Origin: Cenococcum geophilum 1.58
Taxonomy: Eukaryota; Ascomycota; Dothideomycetes; Gloniales; Gloniaceae
Length of the DNA: 64,000 nucleotides
Reading direction: 5' to 3'
NCBI GenBank assembly: GCA_001692895.1
Contig: KV748203.1
Span: forward strand, 402,330 to 466,329
A program made the position numbers and the translations under genes. Below, one piece after another: positions 22,540-33,970 of this stretch. Position 1 is the stretch's first letter. Every line of letters begins with the position of its first letter. Under the pieces are notes generated by a model. It was given only the letters and a program-made list of their open reading frames with translations. It had not been told where the DNA came from and did no database searches.

Positions 22540-25500
22540 ATAAGTTAAATAGTAAGATTAACAGTTTAACGCGCTAATAGATAGTGGAGTAACGCAAAAC
22601 TATATCTTACTAGTAGTAGTTAAAAGAATGGGGCTACTTTATAGACAGAAGGAGTAACTTTACCTATTAGTTACGATTTTAGGAGATCTAATAACCTATA
22701 GAGGAGGGATTATTAGTTTTAAAATAGGACCTATTTAGTTAACTATTAAAGGGAGATAAGTTAAGATGTCTTTTAATATATTACTATTAGGAAATAATAA
22801 GGCAGTACTAAGAATGCCTTAGTTATAGGAATATAATCTAAAAATTAATTAGGTTATAGGTTAGGTTAATATTAGAGATACTTAACGCCGCAAAATGTAA
22901 TAATAGGCTAAGTTAGTATAGTACTAAGTTGGAGTAATATATAAAGAGACTAAGCGAGGCTTAAGTTATATACTAAAGAGATACCATAAGTATGGTAAGA
23001 AACTATAGTTACTAGAAAGTAAGAGGCTGTTAGAGTATATAGTATAGGACTATAAGATAGAATTAGAACTAAAAATAAGTCTAAGGTTCTTTTTAATCTA
23101 TAAGCTTACTAAAGAAGAAGGTAGAGCATTAAAAGAGTTTATTTAGAAAAACCTATAAAAAGGATATATTAGACTATTATAGTTATTAGCGGGTTATCTA
23201 GTACTATTTATACTAAAGAAGAATAGTAAACTAAGGCTGTGTATTAACTATAGATAGTTAAATAGCATTACTAGAAAGGATAGGTATCTTTTATCCTTAA
23301 TTAGCGAAATCTAAGATAGGATAGGTAATGCGTAAATCTTTACAAAGATAGATCTAAGATAGGCGTACTATTAGATTAGAATTAAGGAAGGTGATAAATA
23401 GAAGGCAGCCTTTAGGTTAAAGGAAGGACTATATAAGCTATTAGTTATACAATTCGGGCTTATAAACGCACTAGCAACGTTCTAGAAGCGTATTAATAAT
23501 ATATTAGGAGAATACTTGGATAAATTTGTTATGGTATACCTTAATGATATTATTATCTACTTAATAACTAAGGAAGAATACAGGGAATACGTTAAATGGG
23601 TTTTAAAGAAACTATAAGAGGAATAGATGCTAGTAGTAATTAAAAAATACGAGTTCTTCACCAGGAAGACAGATTTTATTAAATTTATTATTAAACTAGG
23701 CCAACTTAGTATAGATTTAAAGAAGATTAAGGCTATAGTAAATTAGTAAGAACTAAAGAACGTTACGCAGTTAAGATTATTTCTAGGGTTTTATAATTAC
23801 TATAGAAGGTTTATAGCGTAATAGTTAAAGGATATTAAGCTATTTATAAGATTAATAAAGAAAGAAGAATTATAGGTATAGGGAGAGGAATAATAGGAAC
23901 TTTTTAAGAAAGTTAAAGGGTTATTTACCTAGGAGCTAGTTCTTAAGATCTATTAACTAGGACTAAAGACGGTTATAAAAATAAACGTATTAGATTATAT
24001 ACTAGGGGTATACTTTATATAAAGGCATCTAGATAGATGGCACCTAGTAGCATACTATAGTTAGAAGATGATACTACCGGAGTTAAACTATAACATTTAT
24101 AATAAGGAGTTATTAGGTATAGTTATAGTATTAAAGAAATAGAGAGTATTCTTATAAGGTATAGAGAAACTATTTATAGTTAAAACGGATTATAAGAACT
24201 TAATAGGATTTCTAATAATAAAGGAACTTAACTAAAGACAGATTAGATAGGTAGAGATACTTACGGAATACTATTTTAAGATTTAGTATACTAAGGGTAT
24301 AGATAATATATAAGCAGATACTCTAAGTTAGAAGGCTAAACTACAGAATAATGAAAAGCCATTAGGGGCTTTACTGCGAAAAGACGTAGATAAATTAATT
24401 AGGTATAATTACCTAAAAATTATAGCAACCTAAGAAAACGGAGAACTAGAAAGAGTTTATAAGATACTAGGGAGCTTTTAGGTATAAAGAATTCTAGAAA
24501 TATAGCTAGAAGATCTATAGACGGATATATATAAAAATCGGGAAACTAAGTATATCCTAAGAAGTATAGCAGAACATTTTGTAAAAGATTTCTATAAGGG
24601 AATAACTTAAGGACATAATAGAGCTAGAGGCTTAGTGTTAAGACTCTAAGAGGAGTACATTATTAATAGAATCTAGGGACTAGCGTAAAAGGTTATAAAA
24701 GAATATCTAAATTGCTAAAGAAATAAACTAATAAGGTATAAGCTATATAGAGGGCTATAACCTATTAAAATACCAGAGAGACTATAGGAGGTCATATTAT
24801 AGGACTTTATTATTAAGTTGCTAAGGTTAAGGGACCTTATTACCGGATAAGATTATAACGTAATCTTAGTAATAGTAGATAAGCTTACGAAGTGGGGATA
24901 CTTTATAGTATATATAGAAGAAATCTTAGCGGAAGACGTCGCTAGAATTTATGTTAAAGAAGTATTTATAAGATATAGAGTACTAAGTAAGATTATATTG
25001 GATAGAGATCTAAGATTTATAGTAGCATTTTAGGAGGTATTTTTGGCGGAGCAAGGAGTTAGAGCAGCAACTTTTACTATATATTATTTATAGACAGACG
25101 GTTAAATAGAAAGACTAAATTAAACACTAGAGTAGTATCTAAGACACTATATTAATTATATACAGAATAATTAGGTATTATTATTACCAGTTATATAGTT
25201 TATATATAATATAACACCTTAAGAAGGAATAGGTATATTACTATTTAAGGCAAATTACGGATATAAGCTAAGAATATTGTTATTACTACGATAAGTAACG
25301 AAAATAAGTAGTATAGCTAAAGAAAGAATAAAGACGTTAATAAATCTTTATATAGACCTTATAGAATTAGTAAAGAAAGTATAAAAGAGAATAAAAAAAG
25401 TACTATAATACTAAGAGATCTAAGGGACTAGATCTTAAGGAGGGAGATAAAGTATAGCTACTATATAAAAATTTTAAGAGTTAACAACTAAGTAAGAAGT

Positions 25501-25840
25501 TAGACTATATTAGACTAGGACCTTTTAAAATTATATAAAGAATTTCACTGGTTATATTTAAGTTAGACCTACTAGCTAAAATAAAGATCTACCCTATATA
25601 GTATATTGTAATGCTAGAGCTAGTATATAGGAATATTAAGCCACTAGTTTACGAAGTAGACACATATAGAGGATAAGAAGAAGATAAATAGTAAGTTTTA
25701 AAGATCGTTAGCTATAAGGACATTAACGATAAAATATAGTATAAGGTTAAGTAGGTAGGCTATACTAAAACTACCTAGGAGCTACTAGAGAATTTAAAAA
25801 ACGCTATAGGAAAAGGTATAGGAGTATTAAAAGAAATTAG
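22540..25840 (+). pseudogene. Element C pol remnant: protease, RT, RNase H, integrase, chromodomain
   Basis: The protease motif FNALIDSGVTQNYI is at about 22,558. The RT has KLRLCINYRQLNSI (about 23,232) and a catalytic box degraded to YLNDIIIYL (about 23,538). RNase H has the region of LDYILGVYF (about 23,990) and YNIYNKELLGIVIVLK (about 24,090). Integrase runs to about 25,500. A chromodomain closes the gene at about 25,690-25,790, with IVSYKDINDKI-YKVK-VGYTKTT. Substitutions are mostly of the RIP type (W to stop, D to N, E to K). The region 20,700-22,500 is also open-like between stops, but I recognise no domain in it. The tail 25,840-26,565 is 3' noncoding or degraded. Confidence 0.88.
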
Positions 25841-26565
25841 GTTAGGTAGTATTAATAAAAAAGGATTATAAAAAATATAAGTCACCTAAGGGGGACCTAA
25901 GAAGAGTAGTTGCTAAACTACTTAGATCTATTTCCTTCTCTATTAAAAGAGAATCCGTTCTTTTATTACCAAGTTCCTATAGACCCTATTCTACAAGTTT
26001 CTACTTTTTAAAACGCACCTTTTTATAAACCTTTTTAAGACGGAGTAGGCGAGTAGACGCCGCAATGCGAGCATTTAGGGCCTTTTATTTAGCATCTTAA
26101 GAACGTTTTAATTTAGTAAGGGCTTAAGACAGTTTACTATCTAGCTGCGTAGTAGTAGATTAAATATAAAACCCTAAGATAAATTAATTAGGGAACTAGA
26201 CGACTATTAGGAGTAATAAGTCGCGTATATTTAGTATTAGAGGTAGAGTAAACGTTATAGAACAAATAAATATTTGCTTTAGTGCACTCTAAATAAGAGG
26301 ACGGTTGCTATAAAGATAGGTTTACTAACGTAATATAAACTAACCCCTTTTTTAAACAGCGAGAATACGGAGACGGTATAATCTTACTAAGAGATAATAT
26401 CGCAGCGATAGTATAAGCACGACGTTAGGCGTGTAAGGAAGAAATTGCTTTAGGTATAATAAGTAATAATATTAACCAAATTAATTAGACGGATATTATA
26501 CCTCTAGTAAACGACTTGGAGATATTAGGGATCTTTAAGGACGAAGATAGAGAGGAGGGAGATGG

Positions 26566-26973
26566 TATTACGAACGCTTTAAGTACAATATTATAACTAC
26601 TAGGAGAAGAGTCGAAAGAAGCTAGTTAGTTAATTTAGGTATAGTCTAGGATAGAACCGGTTAAACTATATAATAAGGAATGGTAACTAAGGTTATATAA
26701 TATGCTATATATTAAATAAGAGGAACGGGAGAAACTTATGTACCTTATATATAAGACGTATATTATATATAAGAAGGATTTCTTAGGAGTACGGTTGTGT
26801 ATTTAAAGGACTATAGTTCCTTCCTTATAGTGATTCTTAGAATATAATTAAAGTTAATCTATTAGGCAACCACTCCACCAGTTATTATTACATTGTTAAC
26901 TTTAACTTGCTTTACCTATACACCTAGCCTATTAACGAGCCTACCGTAGTTCTTGCTACAAGGTTCCGTTACA
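26566..26973 (+). repeat. 3' LTR of element C
   Basis: This is a direct repeat of 19,062-19,484. It is followed by the target duplication TAGGT and the rest of the TAGG tract. Confidence 0.92.
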
Positions 26974-27002
26974 TAGGTAGGTAGGTAGGTAGGTAGGTAG
27001 AT

Positions 27003-27453
27003 AATTTAGAGCCTTTATAAGAGGCTTCCCCCTTAACGCCTAAAGTAGATAGCTCTATATTTTATATAGTTATAATATAAATATATTTAAAAGTATATTA
27101 TAGAAATTTATAGGAATATATAATAATTTAGTTATTATATAATATAATTATAATTTATATAGTTACAATTTGCATAGTTTTTATAATTTGTATAGTTTTT
27201 ACAATTTATACAGTTTTTACAATTTGTACAGTTTTTACAATTTATATAGTTTACGCGCTATTTATTTATAGGGTAGTATTTTACTGCAATTTATTTATAG
27301 GGTAGCGTTTTGCCGCAATTTGCTATTAGGTACTGCGATTTTATTATAAAATATGCGTTTTGCGTAAATTGCTATCGACTATATATATCTGCCGCGATTA
27401 TATAGTTTGCGGCAATTTGCCGCAAACCGCAATAACGACCCCTAAAAAAATCC
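27003..27453. other. AT-rich stretch with short repeats, no gene
   Basis: There are several repeats of an 18-19-bp unit (ACAATTTGTACAGTTTTT and variants, 27,150-27,260), and then repeated words gcggcaatttgc / tagggtagcgtttt. No coding signal was found. It may be part of a long LTR of A' or an independent repeat, and I could not decide. Confidence 0.4.
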
Positions 27454-27811
27454 TAATAGAAGGGTTTTCCCTAAATATATATAGCGCATATACCTTATAG
27501 GTAAGTCACCCTTAGGTTGCCTTAGGGTCGCCTATACCTTATAGCTATATAACTATCTACTTAGGTTTTACCTAACAATGCCCCCCTTTTTAAAAAGGGT
27601 CGTCCCTAATCCTTTATATACTTAAGCCTTAATAAAACCCTATAAAAAACCCTAGTAAGAAAAAAATTTAGAGAGGAAAGAGTGTCTTAATTTTGCGTAT
27701 AAAGAGATAGGTAGTATAATATACGCGGCGCGAAGATATTAAGGAACTTTAACTGGCGGTTAAAGTTGTCTAATTAGTTAAATTTACCTTGCTAAGACTC
27801 CCCCGCATTAG
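27454..27811 (-). repeat. A' 3' LTR start, polypurine tract and 3' noncoding DNA
   Basis: In A' sense (minus strand) the order is a hairpin module (about 27,733-27,803), a G-rich polypurine tract (complement of 27,581-27,600) and an LTR starting TGTTAGGTAAAACC at 27,577. It matches 16,600-16,952 of element A in reverse. The LTR match ends near 27,454. Confidence 0.7.
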
Positions 27812-28015
27812 TCTGTTACGAAATAAATTAAAATCTTTAATATGCAGATCCTCGATTTTTGCACCTAACCTAACGTATAAAACCGTAAGATAGCCTATTT
27901 TTACGTTTAACGCGCCTTATTATTAATATAACGTCTATTATTAGTTAGTAAGTTAAAGCCGACGTTGCCCTACTATTTGCCTTATCTTAATACGTTTCCT
28001 AATATTATAGTGCCT
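27812..28015 (+). repeat. Left terminal inverted repeat of the Tc1/mariner element
   Basis: It pairs with 31,361-31,564. Conserved stretches include CCTATTTTTACGTTTAACGC and TTAGTAAGTTAAAGCC; differences are mostly transitions. Confidence 0.85.
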
Positions 28016-28039
28016 TATATTAGCCCTGCTCGCCACGTA

Positions 28040-29020
28040 AATATAGTCTATTTACTTAAATTAGGCTAGCGGCTAGATGCTATTATAAAATAGCTATACG
28101 TTAGTTAAGCTATTATATATAACACTAAACGTAACCTTATATAATATAGCTAGCCTATTAGGCCTTATATATAAAAGGCTAGCCAGCTAGCGGCGTTAAT
28201 AAGATTTAATAGAGAGGCTCTCCTTAAACTCCTACTCTATAATAGTTGGAAATATCTAGATAAAATTTAGTATAGGCTCTATTACAAACATAATCTTAAT
28301 ATTACTTATACTATAATCCACTATATCTTAAAAAAGAAAGGGTAGTTAAGGAAAGCAATTAGGCGTATAGTATAAGGCTATAGCTTATAACTTAGGGAGC
28401 TCTATTATAATAATATAAGGCGGTTTTTAGCAAATATTATAGTATTCCTTAATAAGGCTATTTTTAACAAAAAGACTAGCTAGTAGACGAAAGGGCGTGC
28501 TCTAGTTAGTAAGAAGGCGTGCTATTAAGGCGATCTTTAACAAGGTAATACTTAGAGTATTTACGCGGCTATAATAATTAACGGCCAGGTCTACCACCAA
28601 GCCTATAAGGGCTATTTTAATATTAATAACTTTATTAGGTAGCTATACGGCTACCTATTTCCTATACTTTATAAGCGATATCTAAATTAAACTATAGTAA
28701 TTGTAATAGATAACCTTAAGGTTTACGTTAACGCGTAGATTCCAGCTGCTATTAAAGAGGAGGGCTATATTATTCGCTATCTATTACTATACTTACTAGA
28801 CTTTAATCTAATTAAGCTTATATAGGCTGTCTTAAAGGTATAGATCTGTCGCTAGTATCTATATACTTAAGAACTCCACTATAATTATAGTGAGTTTCTT
28901 AAGCGAGCTATCCGCGAGAGTAGGTGTAATTTCTTCGCCTAGTAGTAGTTTTAATACGCCGTAGGAGGAATATATATAGAATGGGCTAAGTTAGGGCGTT
29001 TACAGCGTTAATTGGAGTAA
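28040..29020 (+). pseudogene. Degenerate IS630/Tc1-type DDE transposase
   Basis: Reading through RIP stops on the + strand gives a transposase of the DDE_3 type. An N-terminal helix-turn-helix part lies before 28,330 (YILKKKGW at about 28,324). The first catalytic block is NIIVFLNKAIFNK (about 28,435), with the first Asp changed to Asn. Then come GDLQQGN-like text and NGQVYHQAYKGYF (about 28,580), the second block VIVIDNLKVYVN (about 28,697, Asp kept), and the third block LLDFNLIKL (about 28,797), where the acidic residue is now Lys. RAIRESRCNFFA follows at about 28,905. All of these are familiar in fungal Tc1-like transposases. Two of the three catalytic acids are lost, so it is inactive. 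Confidence 0.8.
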
Positions 29021-29319
29021 TTTAAGCGTGGTATTAAGGTTTAAGGGCTAGAAAAGTTAACTATAGCCTTTAATATCGCTATAGGCACTTACTAGGAAAT
29101 CGTCTAATATTAAATTACTATAGAAAGCACCCCCTTCTACCTAGTTTATATATCCTTTATCTACCTATAAAGTCTCCTGCTAAGTCCATAAGGGCGTTCG
29201 CCGCTATAGTAGCCTTTTACTACCTATAGTATACTTTAAACCTATAGAGTTAGCTAGCTATATTACTAATAAAGCTATTAGCGGCACCTAACTCTAAAGC
29301 CCTACCAAATTTACATAAA

Positions 29320-31360
29320 TTTTCGTTTTTTATAATACGTAGATTATCTAAACTCTACTATTGTTCTAATATAATATCCCTAAACTGTTTTAGTTTCTCT
29401 TATATTATAGCGTTATATATCCTCTCTAGCTTCTAAATAAATTAACGCTAAATAATATCCGTATCCTCTTTATTAACTAATATAGGGCTTAAGCGTAGGT
29501 AATTGTTAATACTGCATATAGGGCTGGGGGAGGCGGTAGTAGTAAAGGGCTAACGGCGGGGGCGGCAGCTTAGATTTAAGGTTAAGTAGGTAGTTAAGCA
29601 AGCGGCGGTATAGGTAGTTAAAGCTGCTGCGATAGCAGGTAATAAAGCACTTAATTCTACGGATACTATATATAAGAAGGGCCGGCGTAGTGTTAAGAAT
29701 ACGTAAGCAGCTGCTAATTGAAGCTATATAGAAACATCGCTATCTACTACTGCTGTCTCGGCATAACGACTAAACGGCGACATTCCTCTTATTCCTTACG
29801 CCGTTCTTTATAGCACTCCTCCCTTTCTTTTTCTCTATTCTCTAATTAACGTCTATAGGCCTCTATCTGTAATTCTTAAAGCTTAGCTATGCAGTTAGTT
29901 GCTATATAAAGCTTAGCTATAGCCGAAGGTTTATAAGGTTATCAACCTAAGTGGCTAATTAGACCGTCTACTATAAGAGCGCGGAAAACCTTTATAGGCG
30001 GCTCCTTATACTAAGCGTTGCTAGAGGTAATAGTATTCGCCTAGGCTTTATACTAAGCAGCGTTAATAGCGTAGTATTAGCTATTAAATATATAGTAGAA
30101 GTTCTAATAGTTACCACAGTTTATATCTATATACTTAATCTATTTCCCTAGGCGAGCTTAAAAGTTAGCGATATCCTTATACACTACTTAACGGCTTAGA
30201 TTCTGCTATAGTAACGGCTTTAGGTATAATTTTATAAGTACGCCTTTGCCTAATATAAGAGTAGGACTCTTAGACTATAGGGTAACTAGTAGAGAAGATA
30301 GGATCTTAATAGATTCCTTAACGTCTTTAATAACCTTCCTCTTTCTTCCTAACTTTGTTAATGCCTTATAGTTAATCTTAACTTTAAAAGTTAATTAAAT
30401 ATTACTATTAAGGTTATACGCCTACTAGATATTAACGACTTTAAGTAGGCAATCGCTCTATTTAATGGAGAAGTTATTAATAGAGTAGTTAGCTTGTCCG
30501 CCGCGGCTAGAAACGTATTATATAACTATAAGATGTTTAACCTAGTTATAGATCTTACTACTAAGTTAATAGTCAATCTTATTTATAATGGCGTCTTTAA
30601 TAAGGCTTAGGTCGTATAACTACTGTTTTTACTTAACTAGGTAGTCTATAGTAACCTTAAAACTATTAATATAGAGCTTAAACTAACTATGGATAGGATA
30701 GTTAACGGTTACCCACTTAGTTTAACGCTTAAGCAAACACCTTAACTTTAAATTTAATGCCTTTAACGTAGATCTTCCGCCTACCCTTTTAACGCATTTT
30801 TAATATTAAAGTCCTTATTATCCTAATTAACATGATCTAAGCTATAAGGGCCCTAATTAAGCCTCTCTAGATCTAACGGAACCTTTAAATTTAGGCCTTT
30901 AAGTCTCTTAATATCGTGCTCCCATCTAGCTTAAAGCTCGTCCCTCCTATACTCCTTCCTCGCCTTAACCTCCTCTTTAGTTTTATTATAATAGTGCTTG
31001 CGATAACTATAGCCCTCTAACGCCTAATACGGTGTAGCCTCCTTAACTTCCTTAATAGCCTTATCCTAAAACTATATACGCTAGCTATAGTTTATAGGTA
31101 GCTCTATATAAGTTATCTAAGTTACCTTTATTGGTTTAGCGCGCTAGCTAGGCTTAGGTGGCCCTAAAGGAGGAGGAGCAGACGGCTTTCTACGTTTATT
31201 TATAGTAGAAGCCTTAGGAGTAATACTAGCTATACGTAAATAAGCGTGGGTATTACTAATAGAGCGAGTACTGCTAGCTAGAGGAGCTGCTAATAGCGTT
31301 AACGTTACTAGCATTAATTTTGAGGCCTACTTTATAGCCTTCTTTACGGCCTTCTTTACG
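29320..31360 (-). pseudogene. Unidentified degenerate reading on the opposite strand of the Tc1 element
   Basis: On the - strand, between the 3' side of the transposase and the right TIR, a protein-like text can be read past RIP stops. From the right it has a Lys/Ala/Ser/Pro-rich start (about 31,350-31,170), then KEEVKARKEYRRDEL (about 30,960), RWEHDIKRLKGLNLKVPLDL (about 30,925-30,865) and GPYSLDHVN (about 30,840). I do not recognise a family. The text is charged and could be a DNA-binding or structural accessory protein. It might also be an unrelated captured gene. Confidence 0.4.
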
Positions 31361-31564
31361 GGTACTATAACACTAGGAAATGTGTTAAGATAGGGCAAAT
31401 AGTAGGGCGACGTCGGCTTTAACTTACTAACTAATAATAGACGTTATGTTAATAATAAGGCGCGTTAAATGTAAAAATAGGCTATCTTACGGTTTTATAC
31501 GTTGGGTTAGGTACAAAAATCGGGGATCTGTATACTAAGGATTCTAATTCATTTTCTAATAGAC
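31361..31564 (-). repeat. Right terminal inverted repeat of the Tc1/mariner element
   Basis: This is the reverse complement partner of 27,812-28,015. The TA target duplication follows at 31,565. Confidence 0.85.
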
Positions 31565-33667
31565 TAATTTAACTAAGCTAATAGCGATTTTTATTCTTAG
31601 GATAGAAAATCTTAATTGGTCTATTTAACGCCTAGAGCCTATAACTTAACGTTATTACCTAAATTTAGTAGACTATTAGAAGTATTCCAAAGCTTACTTA
31701 TATAGGTAGGTCGCTAATACCTCGCGGGTAGGTTATAGGTTATTTATATATAGCTAGATTTATAAACGGTAAGGCTATATACCTATTAAATCCGCCGCTA
31801 ACCCTACTTTAACCTTACGCTATACCGGTGTAGCGCCGTATATACTTCGCGGGTAGGTTATAGGTTACTTATATATAGCCAGATTTATAAACAGTAAGGC
31901 TATATACCTATTAAATCCGCCGTTAACCTATACTTTAGCCTTATACGTTATCTCTATAGTATATACGTAAAATATTATATAAGTTATTAGTATAGGTTAC
32001 TATTAGCGGGTTACTAGTAGGTTATAGACCTCGGTTAAATAAACCCTAGTTATAAACAGGCCTATTTTCTAATATAAACAATCTGCTAAGCTAGTATAGA
32101 GTAACGGACTAGGTTTAGGAAGGGTGCTTTTTAAATTAAGCTTTATTACTAGCGTACGCTATAGCCTCGCCTACAAGTCGCTTGCGAGTCGCTTATAGGT
32201 CACTAGTATAGCTTGGTTGCGTTAGAGTGTGGCTTATATAGGATACTAATAAATTAAAACTTTACCCTATATATATATGCCGTAGTTCTTACCACAAGCG
32301 TTGCTTATTCTTTAATCCCTTAGAACGTCCTCAGCTCCGCTTTAGTATAGGTTATATCTTAGTAGCGGCACTTAATTTTCGCCTACGCTTTAACTATAAG
32401 GCTAGGGTATTCCGCTTATAGTACTTATTTAATAGTTATTAATAATTTTTAAGTTCCGTCTTGTATTTTTATTTATTATACTTATTTAGCCATCCTAGCT
32501 ATTTAATAAGGTACTATAGTTGTCTAATATAATCCTAGTAGGCGATAATTGTTTTTACTTCCTAGCTACCTTTTTTAAGCTCTTTTACTACTAGGGGTTA
32601 AAACCTAGGGCGTAACCTATAAGGCTCTAGTAAGGAGATATAAAAGACTAGGTGGAGCCGTACTATAGTAGGTAGAAGCTTTAGCTTATATACTTACTAC
32701 CCTACGTACTCTAGGATCTAAAACGGTCCTACAAACTTATAGTTAAGCTTTTTATAGGGACGTTTTATACGGATATTCTTAGAGAAGAGTAGGACTTATT
32801 TACTAACGGCGAAGTGCTTAGCTAGGTAGTAATAATTGTAGTATTTTACCTAAAGCTTTTAGGCGTATATTATTAACGCTGCCGCTACCTTATATATAAG
32901 GCGCAGGCGTTATAAATACGTCTCTATAAGTTAGATCTTTATTAACTTAGACCCTTTTCTACCTTACTAAGCGTTTTAAACGCTGTCTAGGACTCTATCT
33001 AGGACGTTTAGTAGCTAGCTATAGGCGAGCTTAATAGGGGAACGCTTTATTATAGTATAGACCTTAGAGTTATAGATAAAGGCTGCTTCTTTAAGTAGGG
33101 AGGCCTAATTAGACTGTTTCTAGTTCGTAAATATATATAGGTATACCTTAAGCTCTTAGTTCTAATATTCCGTCTAATTATTTATTTATAGGTGGAATAT
33201 AGTACTAAGTTTACGTTAAACGCGGAGATAGTAGTATATAGTGCTTTAGTACTCGCTTATAAATACACTACCCCTATTAAAGATATTATTATTTAGAGGC
33301 CTTATTTGCGTAAAGACTCTAAATAAAAGTTCTGCGAGTTGCGTAGTATTAATTATCTTATATACTAGATAATAGTATACTAGCTTTATAAAACGGTCTA
33401 TAAGGATAAGGACGGAGTTATACTCTATACTATTAGGAGTTTTAGACTCTAGAAGATCCGTAATAAAGTTAAGTAAATAATGCTATTAGGCTTAGGTAGG
33501 GACCTAAAGAGGCTATAGCTTACTATAGGGTTAATAGCAGCGCGATTTAGAGTATTAGTAGGTATTATAATTATCTAGGTATTTGCGGAGGTCCTAGGTA
33601 AAGCTATTCTAAGTATACTTCTACGCGATTACCTTAAAAGTATGGTTAAAACTATAGTGGCCGCCTA
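31565..33667 (-). pseudogene. Gypsy A' integrase part (second copy of element A)
   Basis: This is the reverse-strand copy of the 14,702-16,560 part of A, plus the junction that B interrupts in A. Here the integrase is unbroken by B: the sequence corresponding to the B target site runs straight through at about 33,485-33,500. Readings such as the basic C-terminal tail (about 32,320-32,400) match A. RIP damage is as heavy as in A but at partly different sites. Confidence 0.85.
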
Positions 33668-33970
33668 TCCCATGCGCTGTTGAGGCGTCTAGTAGATATA
33701 GCCCGTACACGAACACCAAAACATTAGTAAACACCCTAAGTGAAGAATTAATGTAATATACCGCTCTGTAAAGAAGGACCTTGCTAGCAGGAATACCTTG
33801 CCTTGATTTAATTATAATTAAAACAATAATATAGCAAATTTGAGATTTATTATAATGATTTAGAGCCTTATTAATTGATTAAAACTATAACCTTATTTTG
33901 CCAAGACCCTTTAATTTAAAGCCTTTGGTTGGCTTGTCTATCTAAACGCCTTTATTAATAGCGTATAGGA
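33668..33970. mobile_element. 303-bp TA-flanked MITE, hardly RIPped
   Basis: The termini are TCCCATGCGCTGTT (left) and TCCTATACGCTATT (right, reverse complement), with the match extending to about 30 bp including GGCGTCTAG / GGCGTTTAG. TA flanks both sides (33,666-33,667 and 33,971-33,972). Element A has the empty site (GATCCTATAGGCGG at about 7,520). CA dinucleotides are frequent inside, unlike the surrounding DNA; the element may be too short to trigger RIP. Confidence 0.85.

Larger units (their letters stand above)
19062..26973 (+). mobile_element. Gypsy element C: complete chromovirus inserted in the TAGG tract
   Basis: This is a complete Ty3/gypsy element of 7,912 bp on the + strand. 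LTRs lie at 19,062-19,484 and 26,566-26,973. The target duplication TAGGT is exact at 19,057-19,061 and 26,974-26,978. A purine-rich tract (AGAGGAGGGAGATGG, 26,551-26,565) precedes the right LTR. Internal order is gag with zinc knuckle, protease, RT, RNase H, integrase, chromodomain. RIP has broken all the coding parts and altered the LTRs as well, so this element is older than B's LTRs suggest for B. Confidence 0.94.
27812..31564 (+). mobile_element. Tc1/mariner-superfamily transposon, 3.75 kb, with about 204-bp TIRs
   Basis: The termini GTCTGTTACGAAAT (left) and GTCTATTAGAAAAT (right, reverse complement) begin inverted repeats that stay aligned to about 28,015 and from about 31,361. The flanking dinucleotide TA is duplicated (27,810-27,811 and 31,565-31,566), and removing the element restores the A' sequence seen in A. 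A degenerate DDE transposase occupies 28,040-29,020 (+). A second degenerate reading runs the other way. The length is unusual: most fungal Tc1/pogo elements are 1.3-2 kb, so this one has extra cargo. Confidence 0.85.
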
